A DNA stretch of 64,000 nt from Ruminococcaceae bacterium UBA7075. GTDB lineage: Bacteria; Bacillota; Clostridia; Oscillospirales; Acutalibacteraceae. Below are positions 1-8,111 of this stretch, piece by piece (within the stretch, counting starts at the first letter, position 1; each line of letters opens with the position of its first letter). The stretch covers positions 1 to 64,000 of the forward strand of contig DKZL01000050.1 in assembly GCA_002493635.1 (NCBI GenBank). The letters are read 5' to 3'. The notes beneath the pieces are model-generated. The model made no database searches. It was not told the DNA's origin and worked only from the letters and a program-made list of their open reading frames with translations. A program made the translations under genes and the position numbers.

Positions 1-234
1 AAACAGCACCTTAGAACACTGAAAGCTATGGGCGTTATCAAAACATCCGTTGCAAATGACGGCGGCTTCGGTGACGGAACGTTAAATGCGACAAAAGAGG
101 TTCAGAAAGCCGCAGGAATTGAGGTTGACGGTATTGTCGGCAAGGACACAATAAATGCTGTTTACGCACTCGAGACAAAAGCGTATAATGTGCTGAATAA
201 TAAGATAGCTACTGCTAAGAAAGCACTGGCATAA
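1..234 (+). CDS. C-terminal fragment of a peptidoglycan-binding-domain protein (likely prophage lysin)
   Basis: The reading frame is open from base 1, so the N-terminus lies outside the window; 77 residues are visible. The segment around GIEVDGIVGKDTINAV matches the end of a PG_binding_1 repeat (family knowledge: these domains anchor cell-wall hydrolases). A short Lys/Ala-rich tail follows. It is one of very few plus-strand genes here and is followed at once by a rho-independent terminator. Lying a few kb from a tRNA-linked integrase, it is best read as the end of a phage lysis gene. The catalytic domain is not visible, so a host cell-wall enzyme is also possible. Confidence 0.7.
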   Translation, partial: KQHLRTLKAMGVIKTSVANDGGFGDGTLNATKEVQKAAGIEVDGIVGKDTINAVYALETKAYNVLNNKIATAKKALA

Positions 235-268
235 ATAATAAATTAAACAAATGACATCAAATAATTAT

Positions 269-308
269 CCCCCGAATCAATCTTTTTAGAACGGTTCGGG
301 GGATTTTT
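269..308 (+). terminator. Rho-independent terminator after the lysin-like gene
   Basis: An 8-bp stem, CCCCCGAA (269-276) with TTCGGGGG (295-302), is followed by a T-rich run. It ends the plus-strand lysin transcript and overlaps the last codons of the convergent pseudogene. Confidence 0.8.
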
Positions 309-802
309 TATTTATTTTTTCAAAATTTTTTCGGTCATCCCACGCATATAAAGTCCATCCTTTATAGGTTTGACCTCGAAAGTTGTTTTTTATATTTCTC
401 TTTATCGTATAAAATCCGTGGCATATACGGTCTACATTTTTATCTGTTCCGTCACCGTCAAACATATCAATGTGATTTCTGACCCAATGATGAAGGTTTG
501 TAACCTCGAATTGCCGTCTATCGGGAGCAACCAACAAGAATGTTTTTGCTGAGGAATTTTTCTCACTTCGTCCTGCTTTTTCACTTGTTTTAGTTGCGGC
601 AGCACCCTTGCACAGATTATCAGTATATCCCCCCCGGGCTTTAGCGTAACTGCTAATTTTTTGCTTTTGTAGCATCGGAAACTTTGTGTCCGGTCAATAA
701 TCTCGAACGTCGTTTCTTTTTGCACTCTGTAGAACAGGTGATTTTTTTAGATGATGGAGATGCAGAAAATTCCGCGCCACACTCTACACATTTTTTAATC
801 AT
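286..802 (-). pseudogene. Frameshifted phage-type zinc-finger protein
   Basis: Two minus-strand frames join into one protein of about 170 residues. The first begins MIKKCVECGAEF at 802 and holds a four-Cys zinc-binding pattern (CxxC, then CSTEC). It stops just after SDATKAK. The second frame resumes with ISSYAKARG and runs to 286. The break is a six-A run near 658, and removing one A restores a continuous reading frame. The C-terminal half (PDRRQFEVTNLHHW...YKGWTLY) resembles short DNA-associated domains of phage HNH/NUMOD-type proteins; that is from memory and is an inference. The homopolymer location means either a real lesion or a sequencing error. The neighbours fit a prophage. Confidence 0.6.
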
Positions 803-882
803 TATTGCAAATGCTCTTAGCCCAATCCTGTGGACAACTATATTGAATCCCACCACATACTACAACATATAATCCAGTTTCC

Positions 883-1014
883 TTATTTCTTAGCAGTGCA
901 CCGATATTTCCTGTTGGGGGTTTCAACTGCATATTCCGCAGCATAATCAAAATTATTTGGTAAGGGTTTTCCAATAACAGCGGTAGCTTTCAACCCCTTA
1001 AATGGATTACTCAT
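883..1014 (-). CDS. Small hypothetical protein, 43 aa
   Basis: A 43-codon frame begins MSNPFKGLKATAVIGKPL and ends CTAKK. It is supported by a strong ribosome binding site, TAAGGAG, about nine bases upstream (1023-1030). About 170 bases further upstream is an excellent sigma-A promoter on the same strand. I do not recognise the family. Position in the prophage region, directly upstream of the broken zinc-finger gene, suggests a phage accessory gene. Confidence 0.55.
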   Translation of the reverse strand: MSNPFKGLKATAVIGKPLPNNFDYAAEYAVETPNRKYRCTAKK

Positions 1015-1182
1015 TCTTTCCAACTCCTTAATTATAAATTTTTTTGACTATTTCGAGAAACTCCTTTCCCCTGATTTTCAATAGTTCTTAGCAGTATGGC
1101 TAACATTTTTAACATATTACATTCAAACAGTTCTTTTGAGGTGTCTTTGTATAATTCTCAATATTATAGTTATCTTGATTTA

Positions 1183-1211
1183 ATTATACAGTCTATTGAG
1201 TGATATATCAA
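1183..1211 (-). promoter_or_regulatory. Sigma-A promoter for the 43-aa gene
   Basis: Read on the minus strand, TTGATA (1206-1211) and TATAAT (1183-1188) are separated by exactly 17 bases. The predicted leader to the start at 1014 is about 160 bases, long for such a small gene. Confidence 0.65.
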
Positions 1212-1432
1212 TACTTTTTTAAAAAATTATTCACCGAAGCGTCTCTTCCCCTGTTTCATATTTTAGTAAAACAGCATTTCTTGCAATAGAAGTAGCTAAG
1301 CAGGTGTCGAAAAAGTGTGAAAACAATAACTGAATACATTGAGCGTAATATATCAATTTAGAAAATATCAAAAGTTTTTGTTATTAATATTATAAATAAA
1401 ATCCGAATTTTATTATAAAATTTAAAAAGTAG

Positions 1433-1468
1433 GGCTATAAGATTTTTCGTCTTATAGCCTTTTTTTTT
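1433..1468. terminator. Bidirectional terminator between phage transcripts
   Basis: A perfect 10-bp stem, GGCTATAAGA / TCTTATAGCC, has a 7-base loop and nine Ts on the plus side. The minus side also has a T-rich stretch, so the hairpin can end the integrase transcript. Confidence 0.85.
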
Positions 1469-1476
1469 GCACAGTT

Positions 1477-2691
1477 TTAAAAATCTATAATATCCAATAA
1501 GCCTACTGCTTTTGCTTTTTGCTCTTTAATTAAATGAACATAAGTATTATATGTGATTGAAACAGAAGAATGTCCTAATATTTCACTAACAATTTTAACA
1601 TCAACATCTTTACTAAATAGCATAGAAGCAAATGTATGACGCAAGGAATGTATGCTATAATTTATAGTTATTCCTGCTGATTTTAGCATTCCTTTAAGCA
1701 TACGGTTCATATTAGAATAATCACAATAGTTACCTCGTGAATTAGCCAACACATACGGTTTGTTCCCATTATATTTTTGAATATTTTTTAATGCTTTTTC
1801 AGCCATTTTGGACATAGGTATTACTCGTGTGCTACTATTTGTTTTTGTACTATTTTGTAAAACAGTAATAGTTTTATATGGTTTTTTAGTTTTGGGGTTA
1901 ATTAAATCCTTGTCTCTATTGATGGCTGTAGTAACATTCTTGTTGACATTGATTGTTTTTTGTTCAAAATTTATATCATCCCAAGTTAAAGCCAAAGCCT
2001 CCCCTATTCTCAACCCTGTATAAAGCAAAAGAATAATAAAATCACCTCTTGGATATATAGGAGTACCATTTGGATATGTTTCTTTTGCTTTCTTTACTAA
2101 CAAGTCAACTTCGTCTCTACTTAATGCAAACCCAGATTGGCTTGAAGCCGACTTTGTTTCTTTTGGTAGAATAACACCTAAGGCAGGATTATAAAATACT
2201 TCCCTCGAAAGTATGCCTTGTTTATATCTTTGGTTTATTGTATTATAAACTTTGTGAATTTGAGAATATGAATAGTCATCGGCAGACATTTGGGAAATAA
2301 GTTTTTGAATATCTTTTTGTGTTACTTCTGTTATTTTCATATTTCCCAAAGCTGGCACAATAAATTTATCTATACATCTTTCTTTGGCATCATAACTTCG
2401 TGGTTTTAGTGTAAGCTTCATCGTATCTTCGAGCCAATCGTTAAACCACTTTTTTACAGATATGTTTTTTTGTACGACACCATTATTTTTAATATACTCA
2501 TTTCTTTTTTCTTTTAATTTTCTTTTAGCTTCTGCTTCGGTTTTACCATATACACAAATTCTCTTTGGTTTACCATCTTCATTAAAACCAACCTGCAAAG
2601 ACCCCATCCATCTTCCGTCTGAACGTTTCACGATAGAGCCAGTTCCATTGTCCCTTTTGTTCCTTTTATTTTGCTTAATATTTTTTGTCAT
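1477..2691 (-). CDS. int: Phage-type tyrosine recombinase (integrase)
   Basis: A 404-residue integrase. An N-terminal arm-binding domain (about 15-65, GTGSIVKRSDGRW) is followed by a SAM-like core-binding domain (about 75-170) and the catalytic domain. Visible catalytic residues are Arg in TGLRIGEA (about 245), His348 and Arg351 in HSLRHTF, His374 in LGHSS and the nucleophile Tyr384. The start at 2691 is chosen because AGGAGG lies just upstream (2699-2704); an in-frame ATG at 2742 lacks one. The gene sits immediately downstream of tRNA-Arg, the usual layout for integration into a tRNA 3' end. A TATAAT box (2717-2722) precedes it. Confidence 0.95.
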   Translation of the reverse strand: MTKNIKQNKRNKRDNGTGSIVKRSDGRWMGSLQVGFNEDGKPKRICVYGKTEAEAKRKLKEKRNEYIKNNGVVQKNISVKKWFNDWLEDTMKLTLKPRSYDAKERCIDKFIVPALGNMKITEVTQKDIQKLISQMSADDYSYSQIHKVYNTINQRYKQGILSREVFYNPALGVILPKETKSASSQSGFALSRDEVDLLVKKAKETYPNGTPIYPRGDFIILLLYTGLRIGEALALTWDDINFEQKTINVNKNVTTAINRDKDLINPKTKKPYKTITVLQNSTKTNSSTRVIPMSKMAEKALKNIQKYNGNKPYVLANSRGNYCDYSNMNRMLKGMLKSAGITINYSIHSLRHTFASMLFSKDVDVKIVSEILGHSSVSITYNTYVHLIKEQKAKAVGLLDIIDF

Positions 2692-2707
2692 AATTATGCC
2701 TCCTATA

Positions 2708-2809
2708 TTGACAACAATTATATGTAAAAAAGTCAATATCAAATTTCTTAAAAATTTATATGTATTATTATATAAATAAATTTTTAAATTGACAACATTT
2801 TTGACAACA
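2708..2809. repeat. Three TTGACAACA direct repeats (candidate integrase arm sites)
   Basis: TTGACAACA occurs in the same orientation at 2708-2716, 2789-2797 and 2801-2809, between the integrase start and the tRNA end. Such short direct repeats beside int are typical of arm-type binding sites. The first lies directly downstream of the integrase -10 box, so it could also serve autoregulation. Confidence 0.5.
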
Positions 2810-2898
2810 ATTTGTTTGGTACTTAAAGGGAAAGAAAGGGAAATAAAAATTTCTTTAAGTAAAAATCAGTATATTTTTTATGGAATATATATAGAAAA

Positions 2899-2928
2899 AC
2901 TCCCGAAAAAAATAGCATTTTCGGAAGT
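2899..2928 (-). terminator. Terminator downstream of tRNA-Arg
   Basis: On the minus strand an 11-bp stem with one wobble (ACTTCCGAAAA / TTTTCGGGAGT) is followed by TTTTT. It is placed to end the tRNA transcript before the integrase region. Confidence 0.75.
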
Positions 2929-2943
2929 TTTACCTAAAATATG

Positions 2944-3020
2944 TGGCGCGCCAAAAGGGACTCGAACCCCTGACCTACTGCTTAGAAGGCAGTTGCTCTA
3001 TCCAGCTGAGCTATTGGCGC
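2944..3020 (-). tRNA. tRNA-Arg (anticodon UCU)
   Basis: A complete cloverleaf reads on the minus strand. The acceptor GCGCCAA pairs with TTGGCGC, the anticodon stem ACTGC/GCAGT closes loop CTTCTAA with anticodon TCT, and the T-arm AGGGG-TTCGAGT-CCCTT follows. Discriminator G and an encoded CCA complete 77 bases. It reads AGA (and AGG by wobble). Its 3' half is the probable attB/attL core for the adjacent element. Confidence 0.97.
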
Positions 3021-3055
3021 ATTCATAACTTATTGTTTAACAAGTCAGCCTTTAT

Positions 3056-3084
3056 ATTATAGCTATGATAACGTATTTTGTCAA
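3056..3084 (-). promoter_or_regulatory. Consensus promoter of tRNA-Arg
   Basis: The minus strand has TTGACA (3079-3084), a 17-base spacer and TATAAT (3056-3061), a perfect sigma-A match about 35 bases upstream of the tRNA. Confidence 0.9.
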
Positions 3085-3186
3085 TACTTTTTTTAAATTT
3101 TTTTAAAAAAGCAGAACATTATGGCTATATTACCAGTTATTTGCAGAATATTAAAAAATATTTTAAAAATTTCGTATATTTTCTTG

Positions 3187-4314
3187 TTACAAAGTTTTGT
3201 TTTTATCTTTTTTATAATACTTGTATCCGTATTTTTGTGCAAGGGCAAGGTTTCGATATTCCGGCTCAAAGCTGACCTCGCGGATAAGCTTCGCAAACGG
3301 AGGAAAATCATACGGTTGATTTTCACTGAGCAATTCAATTTCAAGCGTCGCCCTGTCATTCCAAAAAGGATATATATCAAGCTCATAATAGGTATTATTA
3401 TATACAATACAGTACCTGTCTTTTGAAATTATTCCGGTAACGCATTCCTGCTGTGCGAGATATTTGTAAAATTCTTCTTTGGAAATATAATTTTCAATCT
3501 CTATTCGCTTGATGTCATTGATTTTGATTTTTACTGTTTTTATATATACAGCTCTGTCGCCCTCTCCTCGCCTACGGATTCTAAAATTGCCGTTCTGAGG
3601 AGTTGTCAGATAAGCCTGCATAATAGGAACTTTTCGGCAGACTTTAATTTTATTGATTTCATCAAGCTCAGGATATTCAATAAGGAACTTTCTCTCAATT
3701 TCAAGTGGTTCAGGCTCACCCAAAAAACCGAGAATTTCTGTCATTAATCGGGCAAGCTTATTATCAAAATCTGTCGAGTTGTCTACTACACGCAAGTGAG
3801 GCGTGCCTGTCCAAATTGACAAAATATCATCATCAAGCCTTATCGCCTCATCAACATTTTCACTTCTTACAATGTTGCTGTCAAATGCATAATGTTCTTT
3901 TGCTCCCTTTGCAGCCGTTACGAGATGAAAAACTGCATCATATGAGTTGCGCAGTATATCCTCATTTGTACCGTACAGTGAAGAATAACGGTCAAATTCC
4001 TCCTGCGTTACATATGCACGGCTGTCAAGCAAACCTCTATCACAAATTAATACTACCTTCTCATTCGGAAACTTTGAAGCAAATTCTGTCTGTCTTTTTT
4101 CATTATCAAGCTGTTCTTTAAAAAGAAGCTTGTGGAATTCATAGTTTCCCATATTCTTCGGTGATTTTCCGCTCAAAAATAATTTAGTTGCCTGCTCATC
4201 TATAACAATATTTTTTATATTGTACATATCAAGCTGCTGTGACACATACTTTACCGCTGTTGATTTTCCGGCGCAGGGACCGCCTGTAAGCACAATCTTA
4301 ATTACTTCTGCCAT
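3187..4314 (-). CDS. AAA-type NTPase fused to a CYTH domain (Ttd14-like)
   Basis: A 375-residue protein. Residues 1-195 form a P-loop kinase/NTPase-like domain with Walker A GGPCAGKST at 11-19 and a CDRG motif near residue 100 (AAA_28 type). From 204 a CYTH (triphosphate tunnel) domain starts with the signature EIERK at 205-209 and carries the alternating charged residues of the tunnel (RIRRRGEGD, IEIENY, ELDIYP, LEIELL). The same domain pair is known in the eukaryotic TRPL-translocation protein Ttd14; the bacterial role is not established. The start at 4314 follows GAGGTG and avoids a poorly supported upstream extension to 4356. It is a single-gene unit with its neighbours more than 100 bases away. 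Confidence 0.9.
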   Translation of the reverse strand: MAEVIKIVLTGGPCAGKSTAVKYVSQQLDMYNIKNIVIDEQATKLFLSGKSPKNMGNYEFHKLLFKEQLDNEKRQTEFASKFPNEKVVLICDRGLLDSRAYVTQEEFDRYSSLYGTNEDILRNSYDAVFHLVTAAKGAKEHYAFDSNIVRSENVDEAIRLDDDILSIWTGTPHLRVVDNSTDFDNKLARLMTEILGFLGEPEPLEIERKFLIEYPELDEINKIKVCRKVPIMQAYLTTPQNGNFRIRRRGEGDRAVYIKTVKIKINDIKRIEIENYISKEEFYKYLAQQECVTGIISKDRYCIVYNNTYYELDIYPFWNDRATLEIELLSENQPYDFPPFAKLIREVSFEPEYRNLALAQKYGYKYYKKDKNKTL

Positions 4315-4423
4315 AATACACCTCAATAATATTCTATCTTTATTATACAGCAGCAAATATATTATTTATTCTCAATAAGAAAAAATCAACAAATTAGAAT
4401 TGTCTGTGCTTTATCTTTCCTCA

Positions 4424-5776
4424 TTATTTGAGACTTCGTGCGATAAGCACAAGATCACGGTTGTCAACCACACCGTTACAATCATAGTCAGCAGCAAGCA
4501 CTTGCAGTTCATTTAGGCTTTCTGAATCAACACAATAATTCATCAAAACATTTACATCATTTGTCTTTACATTACCCTCACCGGTTAAATCACCGAGGAT
4601 AATAATTGTATAAGTATGATCATTGACGCTCACAGTATAACCGGTTCTGACATTACCGCTTGACATAACGTTTCCGTCACTATTGTATACGGTTGCGCTA
4701 TCCGAAAAATTCTTTTTAAAACTTGTAACTGAGGTTGACGGTGCAACACCGACAATATATTTATCTTGTTCTATCCTGTATTCACCTGAATTTTGTAAAT
4801 CATTTTTGTAAATTCCACCCTGATTATATGAATTGTTATCATTAAAAGAGTCAATTTGGCTGTCAGAATTTGATTTTAATTCTGAATCAGAAATATCATT
4901 GTAATCATAGGCATAATTCAGAGTTGCAACTCTGCCGTTACAGGATACAATACATCGTATTGAACTTGAAAGCTTGATAAATCGCTCAGACACGTTTTTT
5001 CCTGAGAATATAAGTCTGTTACCGTTTGCAGTATAAAAGCCGCCATTAGCTGCTGAAACGCAGTTTTTGCTGCAATCCGGCACCAGAGATGTTTCACCGT
5101 TCTCAAGAGAAACAAGCATACCGCTTTCTGTACAAATATATCCTATACCTGCATTAAATGCATTCACACCTCTGCCGATATTTGCAACCTGTGTATAACC
5201 TGTCCCCTGAAAACGATAAATTCTGCCGTCATAAAGCATTGCATAAGTTATGGAATTATTATTGAACAACAAATAAATATTATCACCAAAATTGCATTTC
5301 TTTTTAAGACTGCCGTCAACTCCATATACAGCCACATAACTGTATGTTGCATCTGCTCTTACAAAATACGCATAGTTACCCGACAGAGAAAACATTTTAC
5401 TTACTGCATCGTTTACACCATTAAAATAATAATCTGCGATCGAACCGTTATTCATATTTATAACAGAAATTCCGTATCTGCTTGTTTTGTTGTCGCAAAT
5501 ATACATAGCACAACTTAATTCTCCGCTTTGGCAGGCAGATTTTATATTATACGGCACATTTATATAGCGGTTGTAATGATTTGGCACAAGCATTGATGAG
5601 TACAGAGTTTTACCTGTAAATCCATAGACAAAACCGCCTGATGAATTGCTGTCAGTAGTCAGACGATTACAATTTTCTAAATCAGATGCACTATAATTGC
5701 CGAATGCCGCAACATCTGCTGTTGCAAAGACAAATATTAAGATTGAAAGCAACAGACATAAAAAACGAATTCTCAT
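4424..5776 (-). CDS. Secreted protein with C-terminal type I dockerin
   Basis: 450 residues. An N-terminal signal peptide (MRIRF then a hydrophobic stretch to about residue 25) marks export. The middle (30-330) has recurrent short segments (YVAVYGVDGS, GYICTESGMLVSL, GGFYTANGNRLIFS) that look like beta-propeller blades; I do not recognise a catalytic motif. Residues about 340-390 resemble the Ig-like linker that often precedes dockerins. The last 60 carry two calcium loops, DLTGEGNVKTND and DYDCNGVVDNRD, the dockerin hallmark. Family knowledge: dockerins bind cohesins of cellulosome-type scaffolds. No scaffoldin or glycoside hydrolase is nearby. The ribosome binding site is weak. Confidence 0.85.
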   Translation of the reverse strand: MRIRFLCLLLSILIFVFATADVAAFGNYSASDLENCNRLTTDSNSSGGFVYGFTGKTLYSSMLVPNHYNRYINVPYNIKSACQSGELSCAMYICDNKTSRYGISVINMNNGSIADYYFNGVNDAVSKMFSLSGNYAYFVRADATYSYVAVYGVDGSLKKKCNFGDNIYLLFNNNSITYAMLYDGRIYRFQGTGYTQVANIGRGVNAFNAGIGYICTESGMLVSLENGETSLVPDCSKNCVSAANGGFYTANGNRLIFSGKNVSERFIKLSSSIRCIVSCNGRVATLNYAYDYNDISDSELKSNSDSQIDSFNDNNSYNQGGIYKNDLQNSGEYRIEQDKYIVGVAPSTSVTSFKKNFSDSATVYNSDGNVMSSGNVRTGYTVSVNDHTYTIIILGDLTGEGNVKTNDVNVLMNYCVDSESLNELQVLAADYDCNGVVDNRDLVLIARSLK

Positions 5777-5818
5777 ACTAAAATACAGTGAATTTCAATC
5801 ACTTTCTCCATAAAACAC

Positions 5819-5848
5819 AAAAAGGCAACAGCCAAAAAAGCTGTTGCC
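5819..5848 (-). terminator. Terminator of the lipocalin-like membrane protein gene
   Basis: A perfect 9-bp stem GGCAACAGC / GCTGTTGCC (5824-5848) is followed on the minus strand by TTTTTGTGTTTT. Confidence 0.85.
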
Positions 5849-5862
5849 AATATAAATTAAAT

Positions 5863-6783
5863 TTACTCCACAGGAATTGAAAGTGCCTCACGAACTTCAT
5901 CTGCACTCGCCGAACCAACTTTCAAATATTGAAGTCCGTTGATTACCAAAGCATCTTCATCAACTGTGTAATCAAGCTCCATAATCTGCTCTGAATCAGA
6001 AAAATACTTGATTGTGATTGTATTGTCTGTATAATTATATACACCGTCTACAAATAGCATTCCATTCTGAGCAATACTTACAGTTCCGTCATTCTTAAAG
6101 GTATAATTAAAATCATAAGTACCGTCAAAATAATTCCATTCACCTGTAAGCTTATCATCAGGCTTAAAGCCTTCGTCAACCTTCATATCAGGAATTTCTC
6201 TGTTAGTGCTGTGGAAAGTATATTCCATATCATAGGAGGAATCCTTAAAAGTAAGAGTTCTGCCTGTAAACACATTGCCTGTAACAGAAAATTCAAATGA
6301 CGCATAAAGATTTGCCAACTGAATCTGCATATTGATTTGATTGCCCGAAACCGTATATGTACCGGTATATCTCATTGTACCGTAAGCTATTGAAGCAACT
6401 CCGTCATCATCAAAAATATAGTAAGTTTTTGATAATGAAGCTTCATCAGCTGTAGCTTCTGATTGTGTTGGGTCTTCGATTGCCCATGTTCCCACGATAC
6501 TTGTATTAAAGAAGCATTTAAATATCAGAAATCCAAGTGCAACACCCACAACAATTACAAGAGAAATGATAACCGGAATCTGAATAAAATGTTTTTTCTT
6601 CGGTTTCACTGCTTCACCATATTCCACGGGAGAAACTGCATTGTCTTCAATCTCTGCAAGCTCGTCAGCAAATACACCTGACGAGTTCTCCTGTACAATA
6701 TCTTCATTATTAATTGCTTCTGCTTCGGAATTTAATGTTTCTTCTGTATTTTCAGAAGCCTGAAATTCTTTATTTTCGTCCAT
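5863..6783 (-). CDS. Membrane-anchored protein with two lipocalin-like (DUF5640-type) repeats
   Basis: 306 residues. An acidic cytoplasmic N-terminus (1-60) rich in Glu/Asn is followed by a KPKKKHF basic stop and one transmembrane helix (about 72-92). The outside portion has two similar beta-rich repeats, each with a pattern of the type GTW...YYIFDDDGVASI...YTGTYTVSGNQI and GEWNY...YTFKNDGTVSI...VDGVYNYTDNTI. Such repeats are common in hypothetical surface proteins of Clostridia (DUF5640 type, from memory). No enzymatic motif is visible. AGGAGGT lies just upstream of the start. Confidence 0.8.
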   Translation of the reverse strand: MDENKEFQASENTEETLNSEAEAINNEDIVQENSSGVFADELAEIEDNAVSPVEYGEAVKPKKKHFIQIPVIISLVIVVGVALGFLIFKCFFNTSIVGTWAIEDPTQSEATADEASLSKTYYIFDDDGVASIAYGTMRYTGTYTVSGNQINMQIQLANLYASFEFSVTGNVFTGRTLTFKDSSYDMEYTFHSTNREIPDMKVDEGFKPDDKLTGEWNYFDGTYDFNYTFKNDGTVSIAQNGMLFVDGVYNYTDNTITIKYFSDSEQIMELDYTVDEDALVINGLQYLKVGSASADEVREALSIPVE

Positions 6784-6908
6784 CCGGAATACCTCCTAAA
6801 TATATTACAGATATTATAATACTATACTTTCGACAATAAATCAACTGTTTATTATTTTATGATGAATTTTTGAAAGATCAGAAAATATTATTTATGCCTT
6901 AATAAAAA

Positions 6909-8024
6909 TCATTTGAAATACATATAAAGCTGACACTTTAATGTTCCATTGTACATTTTTCTTCGTTTATCGGCTTTTCTGCCGAAAATTTTTTCAAAGT
7001 CATCATCAGGACTTATGATCGAATAGCTTTTACCTCTTTGGCGTATAAATTTTTCTCCCATAACCTTATAAAGCTCTTCTGCTGATTTTACATCAAGCAA
7101 TCGCTCTCCGTACGGCGGGTTAGTTATAACTGTCTGAAAGTCGTCTGACAAGATAAAATCTTTTATATCTCGCTGTGCAAAAGTAATTCTGTCAGACACA
7201 CCGGCAAGACGGGCATTATGTTCGGCAATTTCAAGGGAATTGGCGTCAATATCAAACCCTTCTGCTTTAAATTCAGCATCAGTACGGATTTTGCTCCTTG
7301 CAAGCTCACGTTCGCTTTCAAAAACTTTTACTGGCACACACCTCCATCTTTCGCAGGCAAAATACCGATTTAAACCGGGAGCAATATTCAGTGCTTTCAT
7401 TGCGGCTTCAATCAAAATTGTACCGCTGCCGCACATTGGATCAACAACAAAATGATTTGCTCTTACCCTTGAAAGCTCCACCATTGCCGCAGCCAATGTT
7501 TCTTTGATTGGAGCCTCGTTTGACTCTGCTCTGTAACCGCGCTTATGGAGTCCTGCACCTGAAGTATCAAGCATAATGCTGACTTTATCGTTCATTATAA
7601 GAAACTGAATCTGATGTACAGCATCTGTTTCTTCAAGCCACGGAAGCATATATTTTTCGGACAGCCTTGTAACAACCGCCTTTTTTATAATTTTCTGACA
7701 ATCCGGCACACTCATAAGTTGTGAGCTAAGGCATCTGCCCTTCACGGGAAAAGCTTCGGTTATGCCGATAAAATCCTCCCAGTTTATTTTCCTGACATTT
7801 TCAAACAGCTGTTCAAAAGTATGTGCCTCAAATTCCGCAAGCAAAATATGTATGCGCTCTGCATAACGTGAATTGATGTTTGCCCTTGCAAGCGTGCTCC
7901 AGTCACCGCTGAATACCACTCTGCCGTTTTCTGCAACAACATTATCAATGCCCAAAAATCTCAGCTCGTTGGCGCAAATGCCCTCCAATCCGAAAATGCA
8001 GGGCGCTGAAAATTTTAAATTCAT
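6909..8024 (-). CDS. ypsC: THUMP-domain class I RNA methyltransferase (RlmL/YpsC family)
   Basis: 371 residues. The N-terminal ferredoxin-like/THUMP RNA-binding region (1-160) precedes a Rossmann methyltransferase with the SAM motif DPMCGSGT at 195-202 and the catalytic NPPY at 302-305, the signature of exocyclic-amine N2-guanine methylation. Family knowledge: related proteins modify 23S rRNA (RlmL) or tRNA (TrmN). The exact target here is inferred. Start 8024 follows GGAGG; an upstream ATG at 8063 lacks a site. It precedes no close gene, so it is probably monocistronic. Confidence 0.9.
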   Translation of the reverse strand: MNLKFSAPCIFGLEGICANELRFLGIDNVVAENGRVVFSGDWSTLARANINSRYAERIHILLAEFEAHTFEQLFENVRKINWEDFIGITEAFPVKGRCLSSQLMSVPDCQKIIKKAVVTRLSEKYMLPWLEETDAVHQIQFLIMNDKVSIMLDTSGAGLHKRGYRAESNEAPIKETLAAAMVELSRVRANHFVVDPMCGSGTILIEAAMKALNIAPGLNRYFACERWRCVPVKVFESERELARSKIRTDAEFKAEGFDIDANSLEIAEHNARLAGVSDRITFAQRDIKDFILSDDFQTVITNPPYGERLLDVKSAEELYKVMGEKFIRQRGKSYSIISPDDDFEKIFGRKADKRRKMYNGTLKCQLYMYFK

Positions 8025-8065
8025 AAAACCTCCGTAAATATAATTTATAATAAATTCCTGCAAAG

Positions 8066-8094
8066 TAAAACGGGTATCGGTTTTTCCGATACCC
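8066..8094 (-). terminator. Terminator of hpf
   Basis: A perfect 9-bp stem GGGTATCGG / CCGATACCC (8072-8094) is followed by CGTTTTA on the minus strand. It closes the yabM-to-hpf gene block. Confidence 0.85.
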
Positions 8095-8111
8095 TATCGT
8101 TTATATATAAA

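Larger units (their letters stand above)
1015..1476. other. Intergenic region of the integrated element
   Basis: This AT-rich 460-base gap holds the promoter at 1183-1211 and the bidirectional terminator at 1433-1468. I see no further gene: the remaining sequence (about 1212-1430) is A/T-rich with no frame that has both a start and a ribosome binding site. Confidence 0.6.

Noticed and set aside
2708..2809. TTGACAACA repeats read as a CRISPR array
   Set aside because: The units are 9 bases with spacing of 72 and 3 bases between them, and no cas gene is near.
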